Below, piece by piece: positions 10,203 to 20,990 of a stretch of 64,000 nt of DNA. Location: NCBI GenBank assembly GCA_963383645.1, contig OY726569.1, forward strand, positions 76,478,135-76,542,134. Direction: 5' to 3'. The DNA is from Muscardinus avellanarius (Eukaryota > Chordata > Mammalia > Rodentia > Gliridae). Each line of letters opens with the position of its first letter. The stretch's first letter is position 1. The notes under the pieces were generated by a model, which saw nothing but the letters and a program-made list of their open reading frames with translations, was not told the origin of the DNA and ran no database searches. Both the position numbers and the translations under genes were made by a program.

Positions 10203-12534
10203 TTCTAACCCAAATGCTTAGGCAATTATATCCCAGTAAAACACTGGCGTCCAAAATTGGCCTTTGGGGGGTGAAGCACCATAACCTTGCTTTAAGGTCT
10301 TTGGTGCACTACCTGAAACAGATACTTCATCTGTCACTGAGCATTGAACTTGGAGGAGAGTAGGAAATGTCACATTGGCAGACTCTGCCATAAGGAGAGT
10401 TATTTGTTCTTCAGAGCTGTTGTTCTTGCTTCTTTCCCCTGGAGGTTTCTGCCCACTCAGTCAGATTAGAGCTATATAAACAAGTTTGTACTACTGAGCT
10501 AGCACACATCTTATCTTTTTTTTTTTTCTTGCTGGAATGCTTAATGTTGCTGATGTAAAAAAAATCCATTGGTTTTAATGGGCTGAGGCAAACAATGTAA
10601 ATTTGATGTGATATGTAGGACAAGAAATAACATCCACAGAAGTTCTTCTTTGGCAGCAGAAATATTCAGAGTATCTTACAGCCAGAGGTTGATTTCCTCC
10701 CATACATGCCAGTCTCCCAGGCTGCCCACTGAGAGTAGCAGGCCTGACGTGCACGGCCTTTAGCTGCATGTCATGAGGGCCTCTGTGCCACTGTAGCGAA
10801 GTTTAGTTGTCCTCTTCTCAGGCCCTTATCAGGTTATCCGAGGAGGTGGCTATGTTGTGGATGGCTCCATCTCAGAGGCCTGGACTCAGGAGAGCCGAGG
10901 GTGGAGGCTGGGCTTCTCCCAGATTCTGATCCAAGTGGCCTGGGAATTTCTCTTGGCCAAACACTGGCTTAGAACAAGATAACAGTTTCTATAGTCTTGG
11001 GCCTCTGCAGAACTTGTCCAGTTCCCACTTCAGAAGCCACTCTGCGTAGTGGCGGGTTCTCATCTTCTCAGTGGAGAGCTAGAAGTCGGGGTGGGGGGGG
11101 GAGATCTGCCCAGCGTGGCCGCACAGTGGGCAAGGTGAGGCCAGGGGATAACGTGGCCCTGCTCAGACTTCAACCCCCCGCCCCTTCCCACAGTGCTGAG
11201 GCCCTTCCTGCCTGTTCTGCCTAGCACTCCATTCTGCTGGACCCCGGGCTTTGCTCTGGAGGGGCTGGTATTAGAAAGAGCACAGTAGGCATCTGTCCTA
11301 ACTGCAAGTGACAAATGCAAGGGAAATTTGGAGTAAATTGCAGGCATCATCCCGACTTTCAAAAGTCTGACTAATCAGTTTGTGCCACAGAGCTCAGCTG
11401 GTCCCTTATCCCCAGGCCCTCCCTCTACTCTACTTACTCCCCTCCCCGTGTGTTCTTTTACCTAAATCCTTGTGCAATCCAGGGGTAGATTCCCAAGTCA
11501 GAACTGGTCCACATCACTAAGTCTCAGGGAAAACCTTCATGTGTAATTATGGGCCAGGGTCTGGGTCCATTGGGCAGTTTTAATAATATGCTATCCAGAT
11601 GGATGTTTGGAAGGAATACAGCACATCTTGGTACAATCTTATTGGTTTCGTCATTCATTTGAAATACCCGGGTGCCTGTTTTGTGCCAAGGATAGAGGGA
11701 TGAACCCCACCAACAAAGCACCTGCCCTTGTAGCACTGGCTTTCTAGTAGAGGAAATCCCTGCTACATGAATGCACAGAGCGCCCCCATGCACGGGGGTG
11801 TGAATCCCTGTCTTCTCACTCTCTGAGCTCAGCTCGTTCCCACTTCATTTCTTTGACATTGGAGCATCTTCATGGATTTCTTCTCCTGAGTGCCTGGCAC
11901 AGTGCTGAGCTGCTCCGGGGACTCCAGCTGTCCATTTTTGTGGGCAAGCCTCCTCCCCAGGTGCTATCCATCCTTCTACTCCCACTTCAGCTGCTACCTC
12001 CTGTGCCCCGGCCCGTCAGAGTTGAGCACCCACACATAGCGATGCCCTGGTGGTGGGCGTGTCTGATCTTACTGGGCTCTGGATATCATAAGAAGCGCCT
12101 CTGTCCTCCGGCCCAGAAGGGAGCCTGGAGACAGGAGAGCTGAGTAGATTTGCCCAAAGAATATATGGTGAGTCCCGGAAGCTAGTGGTGACTGATATGA
12201 GTTGGAGCTCTTTATGCTGAGGGGTGCTGAGTGGCACAAGGATGTTCTTCCCCAGCACTTTTGTATTTCTTTGAGTTAAGCATCAGGACTGTCATGAATA
12301 GAGGTGATGGACTGGGATGTAGGCAGTGAAGGAAGAGAGATGGCATGAAATATTCAGGCAAGAGTCTTTGAAAAGAAATTAGAAGTTTGAGGTTCTGAGG
12401 TTCTAGCTTAGAGTGGGACAGAGCTCAAAGGACCCTAGAGATGCTGTGGCTTGGCCTGGGTCTGATAGCTAGTTAGTTGTAGAGCAGGGGAGAATTCAGG
12501 CCTTTCAGATGAGAGGACTTTCCACAAGGATGGG
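10203..12534. other. Unique intronic sequence with a GC-rich patch
   Basis: No recognised exon or repeat over most of this span. 10850-11300 is GC-richer than its surroundings, with several CpGs, a GC-box ('ccccccgcccc') near 11173, and a consensus donor CAAG|GTGAGG at 11134/11135. 11650-11790 has an old-repeat texture ('tgccaaggatagagggatgaacc') but no confident name. Confidence 0.45.
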
Positions 12535-12635
12535 ACTGTGGTTTGTGACAGATAAAGGAACAAAGGTACAGAGAGGTGAAGTAACATGCTGCAGCTCACA
12601 CAGCTTGTAAGCATCGAAGCCGGGGTTGTCGAGCT
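12535..12635 (-). mobile_element. MIR core
   Basis: Complement of the MIR core: 'gacagataaaggaacaaaggtacagagaggtgaagtaacatgctgcagctcacacagcttgtaagc' followed by 'gaagccggggttgtc'. This is a good match across the CORE domain. Confidence 0.82.
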
Positions 12636-12787
12636 GTCTGGTCTCTTCTTAGAGATTGTGCAAAGCATAGTCTGAGCAGCTTTTCAGTTTTCTTCTTTTG
12701 GTAATTGTGAGTCATTATTGGAAATCAATAGTATTAGCATGCTTTCTGTTATTTCTATTATTATTATTATTATGTGTTTTAAAAAAT

Positions 12788-12901
12788 TACTTTTTTTTTG
12801 TACTGGGGATTGAACCCAGGGCATTCTATCTCTGATCTACACCTTTAGCCCTTTTTAGTTTTGTAACAGGGTCTTCCTTAGTTGCTGAGGCTATCCTTGA
12901 A

Positions 12902-12903
<2 letters not shown>
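12788..12903 (-). mobile_element. Composite SINE, cut by a (CA)n tract
   Basis: Antisense: 'gtactggggattgaacccaggg', 'cattctatctctgatctacacc', 'tttgtaacagggtcttcc', 'gttgctgaggctatccttgaacc'. The B1-like half stops where the (CA)n begins; the head of the element is missing. Confidence 0.8.

Positions 12904-12950
<47 letters not shown>
12902..12950. repeat. (CA)n microsatellite with (TA) end
   Basis: About 20 uninterrupted CA units followed by a short TATATATA run. It replaces the expected head of the antisense SINE. Confidence 0.95.
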
Positions 12951-14319
12951 ATATGTAAATAAAACAAAGATGTTTCTCTACCATCAAATAGAAAACATTT
13001 CTATTGTACTTAAAAGAAATGTTTTATGGCAGATTATAGTGAATGTAAACCCGGTTTTCTAATTCTATGAGTCCTAGCGTCATCATCAGTAAATTTAATC
13101 ATGCAGTCTTTACCTACATGGGCTTCACAACCTACTTTATCTAACATTTGTTGACATATGGACTAGAAGATAGATATATTACTATTTTAGAAATGATTCT
13201 TCCTAGACACAGAAAAATTAAATGGCATGTCTGAGTTTCCAAACGAGTTGATGGAGGATCCCAGAATAGCAGCTTTTCTAGCGAATACTAGACTCACTAA
13301 AACTCTTAACATAGACTATGTGCATTCACTTGGCAGTTTACAGTCCAGGCCTTGGAACATTGGCCTGTTTCAACACACAGCCGTGCTCCTGTTGGTGGGA
13401 GGAACGGCTGGGGAAAGGCAAAGGAAGGGCCGAGCAGCTCAATTCTAGGTCATTTCCAACCTCACTATGCTAACACGGTTTTCTAGGTGGGAGATTATGC
13501 TTATTAAAGTGAAAGTGTTCATTTTAGAAGAAAGCAGCGGAGATCTGAAAGGGCTCTGTTACACAGACAAATGAACACGCATAAATGAATTCAGTTCTTG
13601 TTTTTCATGCTCTGTCATATTCTGTATTAGGGCAAAGGAGTGGGCAACTAAGTATTTGTTTAAAAAGGAAGCTGTGTGTTTTCATTTAGCGTTAAAAGCC
13701 ACTGATTAGAATAATAATCAGTGTTCCCATGTAGTACTCTATTCATAGAAATACTGCTGGGACAGTGAGTAGAAGTATTAGAATGATGGTCTTTATCTCT
13801 TTGAGTAATCTAATTTTAAAATACATTTTAATTCATAAATGATGAAGAAAGCCGGCAACATCATTCAAATGGGGGTATTTTGGGCAATTGAATTCTTAGC
13901 ATAAATTACGAATTTCTCTCCCTCCCTTAGCTTTCACTCAAATTTGTTTTTATAGAATGACCTTTGGTACCAACTGGTTTTATGATAGATGTTTCTTGAG
14001 GTTTTGTTTTTCATATTTCGAATGGAATGGCCTGTTTTGCTTAAATACGGCATTTACAAAAGTCTCTTTGATGAAAAGCCCACGAATTTTGTGCAAACAC
14101 CTCAGGCCTGACTCTTAGATTAGCACTAACATTTGTAAAGGACTTTTATGGCTTTATATTACACTTTCTCACTCAGCTTTTTTGACCCTTGCCAGTGTGG
14201 GGGCTCCGTGGAATTTACATTTGATTGGAGGGGGTAAATGTAAAAATGGAAGGGGACTTGGCATGTTCTGAGCACACAGCAGGTGCCCCAAACGTTCATC
14301 TTACAGGGAAATTAACAAG
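12951..14319. other. Unique intronic sequence
   Basis: No repeat family or exon was recognised across about 1.4 kb immediately upstream of the RGS6 exon region. A 73-codon frame at 13227-13448 lacks splice signals. Confidence 0.5.
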
Positions 14320-14395
14320 GGGAAGCCAATGGGGCACTTCACTTGCTCAAGGTCACACAGCGAGCGCAGCGTCACCCCAAGACTCCAGCTTGCCT
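14320..14395 (-). mobile_element. MIR core fragment
   Basis: Complement of MIR: 'cacttgctcaaggtcacacagcgagcg' and 'accccaagactccagc'. Short but it includes the diagnostic 'caaggtcacacagc' block. Confidence 0.65.
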
Positions 14396-14467
14396 GGTTA
14401 CTTAGAATCTTCATATACTTGTCACTGTCTGGCCGTTATCTTTTCAGGCTTTTAAAAAGGCCAAATT

Positions 14468-14690
14468 AAGCCGGGCGTGGTGGCACACGCTTGTAATCCC
14501 CACACATGGGAGGCTGAGACAGGAGGATCGCACGGGTTCGAAGCCAGCCTCAGCTACTGAGTGAGGCTCTCAGCAACTTAGTGAGACCCTGTTTCCAAAT
14601 AAAGTATAAAATAGGTCTGGGAGTATAGTCCGGGGGTAGAAAGCCCCTGGGTTCCACCCCCAGTACTATACACACACACACACAAGAAAA
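14468..14690 (+). mobile_element. Composite B1/ID-type SINE with CA tail
   Basis: Full-length sense copy from 'taagccgggcgtggtggcacacgcttgtaatcc' through 'gagaccctgtttccaaataaagtataaaatagg' to 'gttccacccccagtac'. The tail is not a plain A-run but 'tatacacacacacacacaag'. Confidence 0.88.
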
Positions 14691-14699
14691 GACCAAATT

Positions 14700-15435
14700 A
14701 AACACATTTGCCTTTTTTTAATAGATGTGAAACTCACATAACATAAAATTAACCATTTTCAAGTGTATAAATCAGGGACATTTAGTATATTCATAGTATT
14801 CTATATCCATCACCTCTCTCTAGTTCCAAAATATTTCTCTCTTTCCCAAGAAGAAGCTGTATCCATTAAGCAGTCACTGTGCTCTTACTGCTCCTCCACC
14901 TTTGGCCAACTACAGTCTGCTCTCTGTCTCTATGAATTTACCTATTCTGGAGAGGCTGTATACATGAACTCACACGATATCTGAATTCCTCTGCCTTCTT
15001 TTATTTTGCGTAATGTTTTCAAGGTTCACATTGTAAAATGTGTCAGGACTTCATTCTTTTTCATGATGATATAATATTCTACTGCATGGATGTACATGTT
15101 GAGTTTATCTATTCATCTGCAGATGGGCATCTGGGTTGTTTCCACCTTATGGCTAATGTGAATAATGCTACTATGGACATTTGAGTACAAAGATTTAGAT
15201 ATTTGTTTTCAGTTTTGGGGGAGTATATACTTAGAAATGAAATTGCTGGGTCCCATGGCAATTCTGTGTTGAACTTTTTGAGCAACTGCTAAACTGTTTT
15301 CCACCTCTTACCAGTGATGTCTGAGAGCTCTCATTTCTTCATCTCCTTGACAACACTTGTTATCTGAATTTTTATTTTTTAGTGGAAATAAAGTAGTATC
15401 TTCTTGGGGTCTTTATCTGTATTTTCATAATAAAA
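14700..15435 (-). mobile_element. Old L1 (L1M-type) 3' region, antisense
   Basis: Complement of L1: 'aactcacataacataaaattaacca', 'aatgttttcaaggttcac', 'ttcattctttttcatgatga', 'gatgggcatctgggttgtttcca', 'aaattgctgggtcccatggcaattc' and 'gagctctcatttcttcatctccttgacaacacttgtt'. The landmark order is continuous and collinear. The element ends about 370 bases upstream of the RGS6 exon. Confidence 0.82.
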
Positions 15436-15800
15436 TATTCATATTTTTATGCAAAGAATTGGAAAATAAGCTTTGGTAAGACAAAATAAACCTTGATATG
15501 ATTGACTTCATCTATCTCTAAGAGATAAAAATTGGCACACATCTACTCCTAGGATTTATGACTTGGGGCTGAAATAAAGAACATATTGCTTTGGCATTAA
15601 AAAGCGTGTACGTGGGTAGTCAAACCACAATCATCTCCTAACTAAAAAAAAATAAAAAAGCCTTCAAGTTAACAAGGGAAAATAAGAAACTATATCAAGT
15701 TTTGTTTTCATGGTACCTGCAAAAAGATACTTAGTTGTTTGCATTTCAAAGCTTTTTAAAAGATAAAATTTCTTCATTATTTAATGGTGAATTCATTTAT
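15436..15800. other. Intron flank upstream of RGS6 exon
   Basis: AT-rich unique sequence that should contain the branch point for the acceptor at 15808. No repeat was recognised. An A-run lies at 15644-15652. Confidence 0.55.
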
Positions 15801-15808
15801 TTTTGCAG
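15801..15808 (+). promoter_or_regulatory. RGS6 splice acceptor
   Basis: 'ttttgcag' ends the intron. It is preceded by a T-rich stretch, 'attcatttat', giving a short polypyrimidine tract. The AG at 15807-15808 is the first AG upstream of the exon in a good context. Confidence 0.82.
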
Positions 15809-15828
15809 TGTAAGAGAAGACACTCAGG
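15809..15828 (+). other. RGS6 5'UTR part of the coding exon
   Basis: Twenty bases between the acceptor AG and the ATG. An upstream non-coding exon must supply the rest of the leader; it was not identified with certainty in the window. Confidence 0.75.
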
Positions 15829-15912
15829 ATGGCTCAGGGATCCGGGGATCAAAAAGCAGTGGGGATTGCTGACCCAGAGGAGAGTTCTCCCAATATGATA
15901 GTCTACTGCAAA
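15829..15912 (+). CDS. RGS6 first coding exon (partial CDS)
   Basis: RGS6 is an R7-family regulator of G-protein signalling. It speeds GTP hydrolysis by Gi/o alpha subunits and binds the Gbeta5 protein; the family has DEP, GGL and RGS domains. This exon (15809-15912) has 20 bases of 5'UTR, ATG at 15829 in context CTCAGGATGG, and 28 codons from MAQGSGDQ to PNMIVYCK. Compared with the human N-terminus as I recall it, I see two conservative changes (Arg9 to Lys, Val13 to Ile). RGS7 starts similarly (MAQG... and ...SPNM) but the '[14 protein letters not shown]' stretch is the RGS6 form. The exon ends in phase 0 at AAA|GTAAGA. Only the N-terminal lead-in to the DEP domain is encoded. Exon 1 and the next coding exon were not found here. 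A frame reading on to 16035 is intron read-through into (TC)n. Confidence 0.93.
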
Positions 15913-15918
15913 GTAAGA
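15913..15918 (+). promoter_or_regulatory. RGS6 splice donor
   Basis: GTAAGA directly after the AAA codon; five of six intronic positions match the GTRAGT consensus. It lies 24 bases upstream of a 64-base (TC)n tract. Confidence 0.88.
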
Positions 15919-15933
15919 TGGCTGGTGAAACAC

Positions 15934-15936
<3 letters not shown>

Positions 15937-16000
<64 letters not shown>
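15937..16000. repeat. (TC)32 microsatellite next to RGS6 donor
   Basis: 64 bases of uninterrupted TC, followed by 'tttttctctg'. It begins 24 bases after the exon's last base. All the 60- to 86-codon frames crossing it, on both strands, are artefacts of the repeat (poly-Ser/Leu or poly-Arg/Glu). Confidence 0.98.
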
Positions 16001-16005
<5 letters not shown>

Positions 16006-16013
16006 CTCTGTAT

Positions 16014-17621
16014 TTTCTGTGTAAGGGTTGACTGATGGTTGATAGCAAGACAAATGTTTTCTGCCTAACCTACCTGGAATGATAAATGAGTATTTTCTTC
16101 TTATATCCTCTGATTATTTAATTTTAAAACTTAAGGGCATTAGGTTTGATCATGTTTGAAAATTTGGTATTGAGCTCTTGAAAAATATTATGCCATTTAG
16201 TTTTGTTTAGACCCAGAGGTTGCTGAAGCAGTGTGGATAGAGATGTGTTCTTTTTCAGGATAAAGACCTTTCCAGTGTGGTATAAGACTTATTAGTTGAA
16301 AGTTCTTTGAACTCTTAGTATGTACGAGCTATGGGCTAAGGCTGTGGGATGTACAAAGCTATGCCTGTATTAAATGCTTACAGGTGGTAGGAGACATGTG
16401 GTCTAGGTGGAAAACGATAATAGAGCCTAAGCATGGATATCAGAAACAGAAGTTCGATTAGAGTATTATACCATCTCAGAGGAGGAAGCACATCCTCCTG
16501 GCATCACGGGTCTGGAGGGGCTTATAGAAGAATGGGTTTTGATTGAAAGAATGTATAGGATCGTTCTCTGGGGAAAGCAGAAGGGAAGGCCATTCACATG
16601 ATGAGGCACAGAGCTGGGAAGAGTGAACAGTACCCCCCAGACTGATCATCTTGGAGTAAGGACAAATTATAAGAATACATCAAGGTAAAATGTTGGGGAA
16701 AAAGGCTGGATAGAACCAGATTTTAGAGTTATGGGTGGTTTAATTATGAAAAACTCGTGTACTGAGAACTATAAGATCAGTATGTCTTTGGGATTAGGAG
16801 TCTTTCCCCAGTGGGCCAAGTGGATTGTTATCAAGATAGGGTGGAGGCCCCTGGGACGACATTTCTGTGTCTGAGAAAAGGTAAGGAATGCTAATAAGGA
16901 ATACTCGTCTAGCTGGGACCATCCCCTTCTCAGTACGAGGGACTGAGAAGAAGGAATGAAGATTCTGATTTAAAAGTGACTGGAAAACTGAATGACTTTG
17001 TATTTAGGAGGCACGAGAGGGCCAGAGATGGCTAGAGTTTTTAATTTGTGTCATAGAAATACACCAGTACTAGTCACTCAAATAGGGACATTTAGAAGAA
17101 CGCATTATACAGAATAAAGCACAACACAAGTTTCTCTTTGCACATGCTGTAGTTGCTCTGCCGTGTTTATGAAATTTTAACCTAAGGACATGGCTTATTG
17201 CTCAGGAACGGGTTCACGTTTATACTGTCATTAAATATTCAAGTCGTCTGCTGGGTTCTGTGCCTTTTGCAACTCTGTTCAGTCTAGGTTAATCATATGG
17301 GCAGTGTGGCACTAGATCTTCCTTGATGATCAATGTGGTGAATTTTTCTCTTTTCATTGTGAAAATAGGACTCTCATATTATTCTTGCTTTGGGTATAAC
17401 ATTCGTATTTCTTTGCAAGATAATGTTGAGATAATCCATCTTTATGGGAGATGCTCATTAAATTGTAGTCAAGAAAAAATAGATTAATGGATCTAAGCAG
17501 TTAGTGAAACATACAGGACAAGGGAAAGATAAGTATTTGTTGTTACCCTTTCCACCCCAAACTGGAAGGCCCTGTGCCAGGCTGGAAGCAACATGGCCTT
17601 TAGAGTCAGGCCTGGCTTAAT
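16014..17621. other. Intronic sequence downstream of the RGS6 exon
   Basis: No exon was recognised. 16300-17000 has the texture of a very old repeat ('tatgtacgagctatgggctaaggctgtgg') without a confident name. The rest looks unique. Confidence 0.45.
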
Positions 17622-17632
17622 TTCCAGCTCTA

Positions 17633-17830
17633 GCCAGGCGTGGTGGCGCATGCTTGTAATCCCCGCGCTTGAGAGGCAGAGACAGGAAGATCGCGCAGGT
17701 TCGAGGCCAGTCACGCTGGTTTAAGAGACCCTGTTTCCAAATAAAAAAATATAAAATAGGTCTGGGAGTGTAGCCTGGAGGTAGAAGGGCTTCCAGGAAC
17801 CCCAGTACCACCAAAAAAAAAAAAAAAAAA
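17633..17830 (+). mobile_element. Young composite SINE with 11-bp TSD
   Basis: Sense copy from 'gccaggcgtggtggcgcatgc' to 'ggcttccaggaaccccagtaccacc' and an A-run. It is flanked by an exact duplication of 'ttccagctcta' at 17622-17632 and 17831-17841. The right half has the variant 'ctgggagtgtagcctggaggtagaagggcttccagg', shared with the copies at 18733, 23331, 30046 and 48557. Confidence 0.95.
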
Positions 17831-17841
17831 TTCCAGCTCTA

Positions 17842-18720
17842 CCACATCCTAGCAACATGGCCTTACGTTATTTATTTTTTTTTAACTTCTTTGATTCTCA
17901 AGGAAGGTTATTGTGAAGATCCACATAGAGAAAGTGAATGAAACACCATAATGTTGAACTTGGCCATAGTGTGATCCATAATGAATATTTCTCTTATCTA
18001 TGGGTCTTATAGAGACAGTGATACATGGAGAGGAAATAAGTTATAAAGTTTATAAATGTTCATACTGTTAGTAATGGATCAAAGTAATTTACACAGTGAC
18101 TCACCTTTATAAGACAAAAACCAATAAAAACATTTTTGTATTATTCTGGAGATTATAAATTTGTGGATTTTTGAAGGTTAATAGAAATTATAAAGGTCAT
18201 ACAATCAAAGGCCTTTCTAGAATGTTTGGTATTCTGTTAAAAGGAAAAAAATATTTCAACGGGTTTGTGAGAACTTGATTTTTTTTTTACTTTTTGAATA
18301 GTAGCAGGAGCCTCTTATTTTGTAAAATTTGATTAAATTTAGAAACTTCCCAATTGCTAAAGTTCTTTGGAAGAGTGACCACTGGTAATGGAGATGCATC
18401 TTGCTTCCTTGTGTCATATTTGTGTAGAGGGTGTGTATATGTGCTCATGTTACTTACTATCCTAATTGCTCTCTAAAAGCAATGAGTTGACACCATGTAA
18501 TTCGTTAGGAGGACCGTGCTGCACCATGGGTATGCTCAAGGCAGGGGACAGTCCCAGAGGCTCTGACTTGTGGTGCCATGAGCTAGCCTTTGGCTGTGAC
18601 CAAGAGCTTGCCACATCGCGGTGTTATCCTCCAGGAGTCATGAGAGGTTGAACCATTCAAGAAGCATTTTCTAAGGAAGTCCTTTTGTGTGAACCTTTAT
18701 TCAAAGTTGCAACCATAAAA
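17842..18720. other. Unique intronic sequence
   Basis: No exon or repeat family was recognised. Confidence 0.45.
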
Positions 18721-18732
18721 AAATCAAATGCT

Positions 18733-18941
18733 GACCGGGCGTGGTGGTGCACGCTTGTAATCCCCGCGCTTGGGAGGCAGAGACAGGAGGTTCACGCAGG
18801 TTTGAAGCCAGCCGCGCTGGCTTAAGAGACCTTGTTTCCAAATTAAAAAAAAAAAAAAAAGTAGAAAAATAGGCCTGGGAGTGTAGCCCGGAGGTAGAAG
18901 GGCTTCCAGGAGCCCCAGTACCACAAAAAAAAAAAAAAAAA
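18733..18941 (+). mobile_element. Young composite SINE with TSD
   Basis: Sense copy of the 'gggcttccagg' subfamily, with A-rich linker and A-tail. Flanked by 'aaatcaaatgct' at 18721-18732 and 18942-18953, exactly repeated. Its downstream duplication directly abuts another SINE at 18954. Confidence 0.94.
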
Positions 18942-18953
18942 AAATCAAATGCT

Positions 18954-19169
18954 TCCAGGCGTGGTGACCCACACTTATAATCCCAGCATTCGGGAGGCTG
19001 AGACATGACGATCGTGGTTCAAGGACAGCCTCAGCTACTACTTACTGAGGACCTTTGTAGCTCAGTGAGAGCCTGTTTCAAAACAAAGAATTAAAAATAG
19101 GGCTGGGGGTGTAGCTTGGAGATAGAATGTCCCTGGGCTCCATCCCCAGTACCGAAAAAAAAAAAAAAA
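18954..19169 (+). mobile_element. Composite SINE, older subfamily
   Basis: Sense copy: 'ccaggcgtggtgacccacacttataatcccagcattcggg', 'gggctgggggtgtagcttggagatagaatgtccctgggctcc', 'accg' and an A-run. Its right half is of the 'agaatgcccctgg' type, unlike its upstream neighbour. The neighbour's target site lies at the head of this element, so the neighbour probably inserted next to it later. Confidence 0.9.
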
Positions 19170-20854
19170 GAATTTTTTTAGATAAATGAAATTTACACTT
19201 CAGAAAACTGCTCTTTCATTTTTGCTTTCTTTCTTTCATTTATTGTTTCTCTCGTCACTGATACTATCAGGGTGAAAGCTCTGTTCAAGCTGTGTTGTGT
19301 TAATCCAAATGCTAACAGTTAAAAAGCCAAATCTAGAGAAATGGAGCATTTGGACAAACTTGTTTTTTCCTGACACATAATAATTGTGTAAATTGTGTAT
19401 GTTGTGAAGTGATAAATCAAAGCACTTAGCATATCCTTCATCTCCAACATTTGTCATTTTTCTTGTGGTAAAACATTCAAAATGCTTCTTTTAGCTGTTT
19501 TGAAATATACATGACGTTATTGTTACCTGGGTTGTTGTGACTTTGAAATGCCAATTCGAGTGATGACCTTCCGACGGGTGAGTAACAACGCTGGGTGGGT
19601 CCCAAAGCCCACACCTTTCAGAACATTCTTCTTTTCCTTTTTGTGTTTTTATGTCATTCACTGTGAGAAGCTGTACTTTCTGAGGGCATAATTTATTTAT
19701 TGGCTTGAACGGACTTCCTAATTTAGTTTTTCATCCTTCATATTCACATTTTGGATTAGAGGTGTGTATGAAAAATGTATTGGTCACATTAAAGATCTAT
19801 TTAAAAGAAACCTCAATTATTTATTATAGTACCCAGACCTGTTAACCTTTTTTTTTAAAAAAAAAAATTCTGGATCCTAAAGCTCCTGGGTTATTGAATT
19901 ACGCGACATAGTGATGATATCTCAACCGAGCTGTATGTTGGATCATTTGGGGGTTCTTTATGCAAATACTAATCCTTAAGGGACTCCCCCTCCTCAATGT
20001 ATTTTTATTGAATAGTCTGGCTGGATCCTAGAAATTTGAGTCTTAAGATGTTTCCAGGAGAATTTGATCTCCACCTAAATTTGGAAAGCACGTATTTTGT
20101 TTCTTTCACAGTATCCAGGTATAGTGTATGTTTCAAAGCCATACGAAAGTTGGTGTTTTGAATTGGATTTTTTATTTCATATTTTTCATAGATCTTTTAA
20201 GGTGGAGAAGAGCCAACTTTTTGTCATCGTATTAGAATTGAGGAGTAGAGGCTTTATCTTATAGATTTTTTTTCTAGTTAATGCCCTTATTTCGTAATTT
20301 AGAAAAAAAAACTAAAAGCATGGAGAGGATGAATAGCTTGCTTGAGCTTCTCCGGCCATTTCCCAGCTAAGCCATGACTGTCCAGGTAACCCAATGGCAC
20401 CAGTCAGAATTCTTTCCGGCCTTCAACGGTACATCTGTGTTATCAGCTACAAACTATCATTACCACATTTTTGGAGCTCACTAACCATTGGCTAATTTAA
20501 ATAAGTGAAATATTATGTGGCAGATCTTTGGCTGTGATGCTTATCCCCAGGGACTTGGCATCAGTTAACTTCTTGCATTTGTCATGTTAAAGTCTCGTTT
20601 TGACTCACTGATACTCTCATTTATTTGAGTAAAGATCTTCTAAAATGTTTACTCTCTGTTTTAACTAGGAACTTTTTTGCATAGGGGTAGATTAATTTCT
20701 GATTTTGTTTGATGTTCTCTGAGCATTGTTAACAATGTCTCTGGATAAATTTCCAGCTCGACTGATAATTTGGCCAGGTATAACCTTGGGCTCTTAGGTA
20801 GTAGCGGATGGATAGAGAGCACTGCAGCTTGACTTGACCTGGTCTTGGGTCAAG
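19170..20854. other. Unique intronic sequence
   Basis: No exon or named repeat. An octamer-like ATGCAAAT lies at about 19960-19967. 20330-20410 has a faint MIR-like 'cagctaagccatgactgtcc', too weak to call. Confidence 0.45.
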
Positions 20855-20990
20855 AGGCAGGAGAGTGTAATGGAAGATGCCAGTCAGGGAGCTGGGGACC
20901 CTTGGTCCCTGCTTTGAATCTTAGCTTTGATTCTTTGGACGAGGAACTTAAACTTCTGGACTCGGTTTCTTGTCTGATCTTCCTCCCTTG
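20855..20990 (+). mobile_element. MIR SINE
   Basis: Sense MIR: 'gagagtgtaatggaagatgcc', 'ggtccctgctttgaatcttagctttgattctttggacgaggaacttaaacttctggactcggtttc' matching the full core order (usual 'ctggctctgccactta...gggcaagttacttaacctct...cctcagtttcc'). Confidence 0.75.

Noticed and set aside
10795..10870. Exon-like stretch after 'cttctcag'
   Set aside because: It has an acceptor-like start, but the reading frame gives no recognisable RGS6 or other protein and no clear donor follows at a sensible distance.
15793..16053. Frames of 68-86 codons rich in Ser/Leu or Arg/Glu
   Set aside because: They are translations of the (TC)32 tract. Only 15829-15912 is real coding sequence; the rest is intron read-through or the opposite strand.
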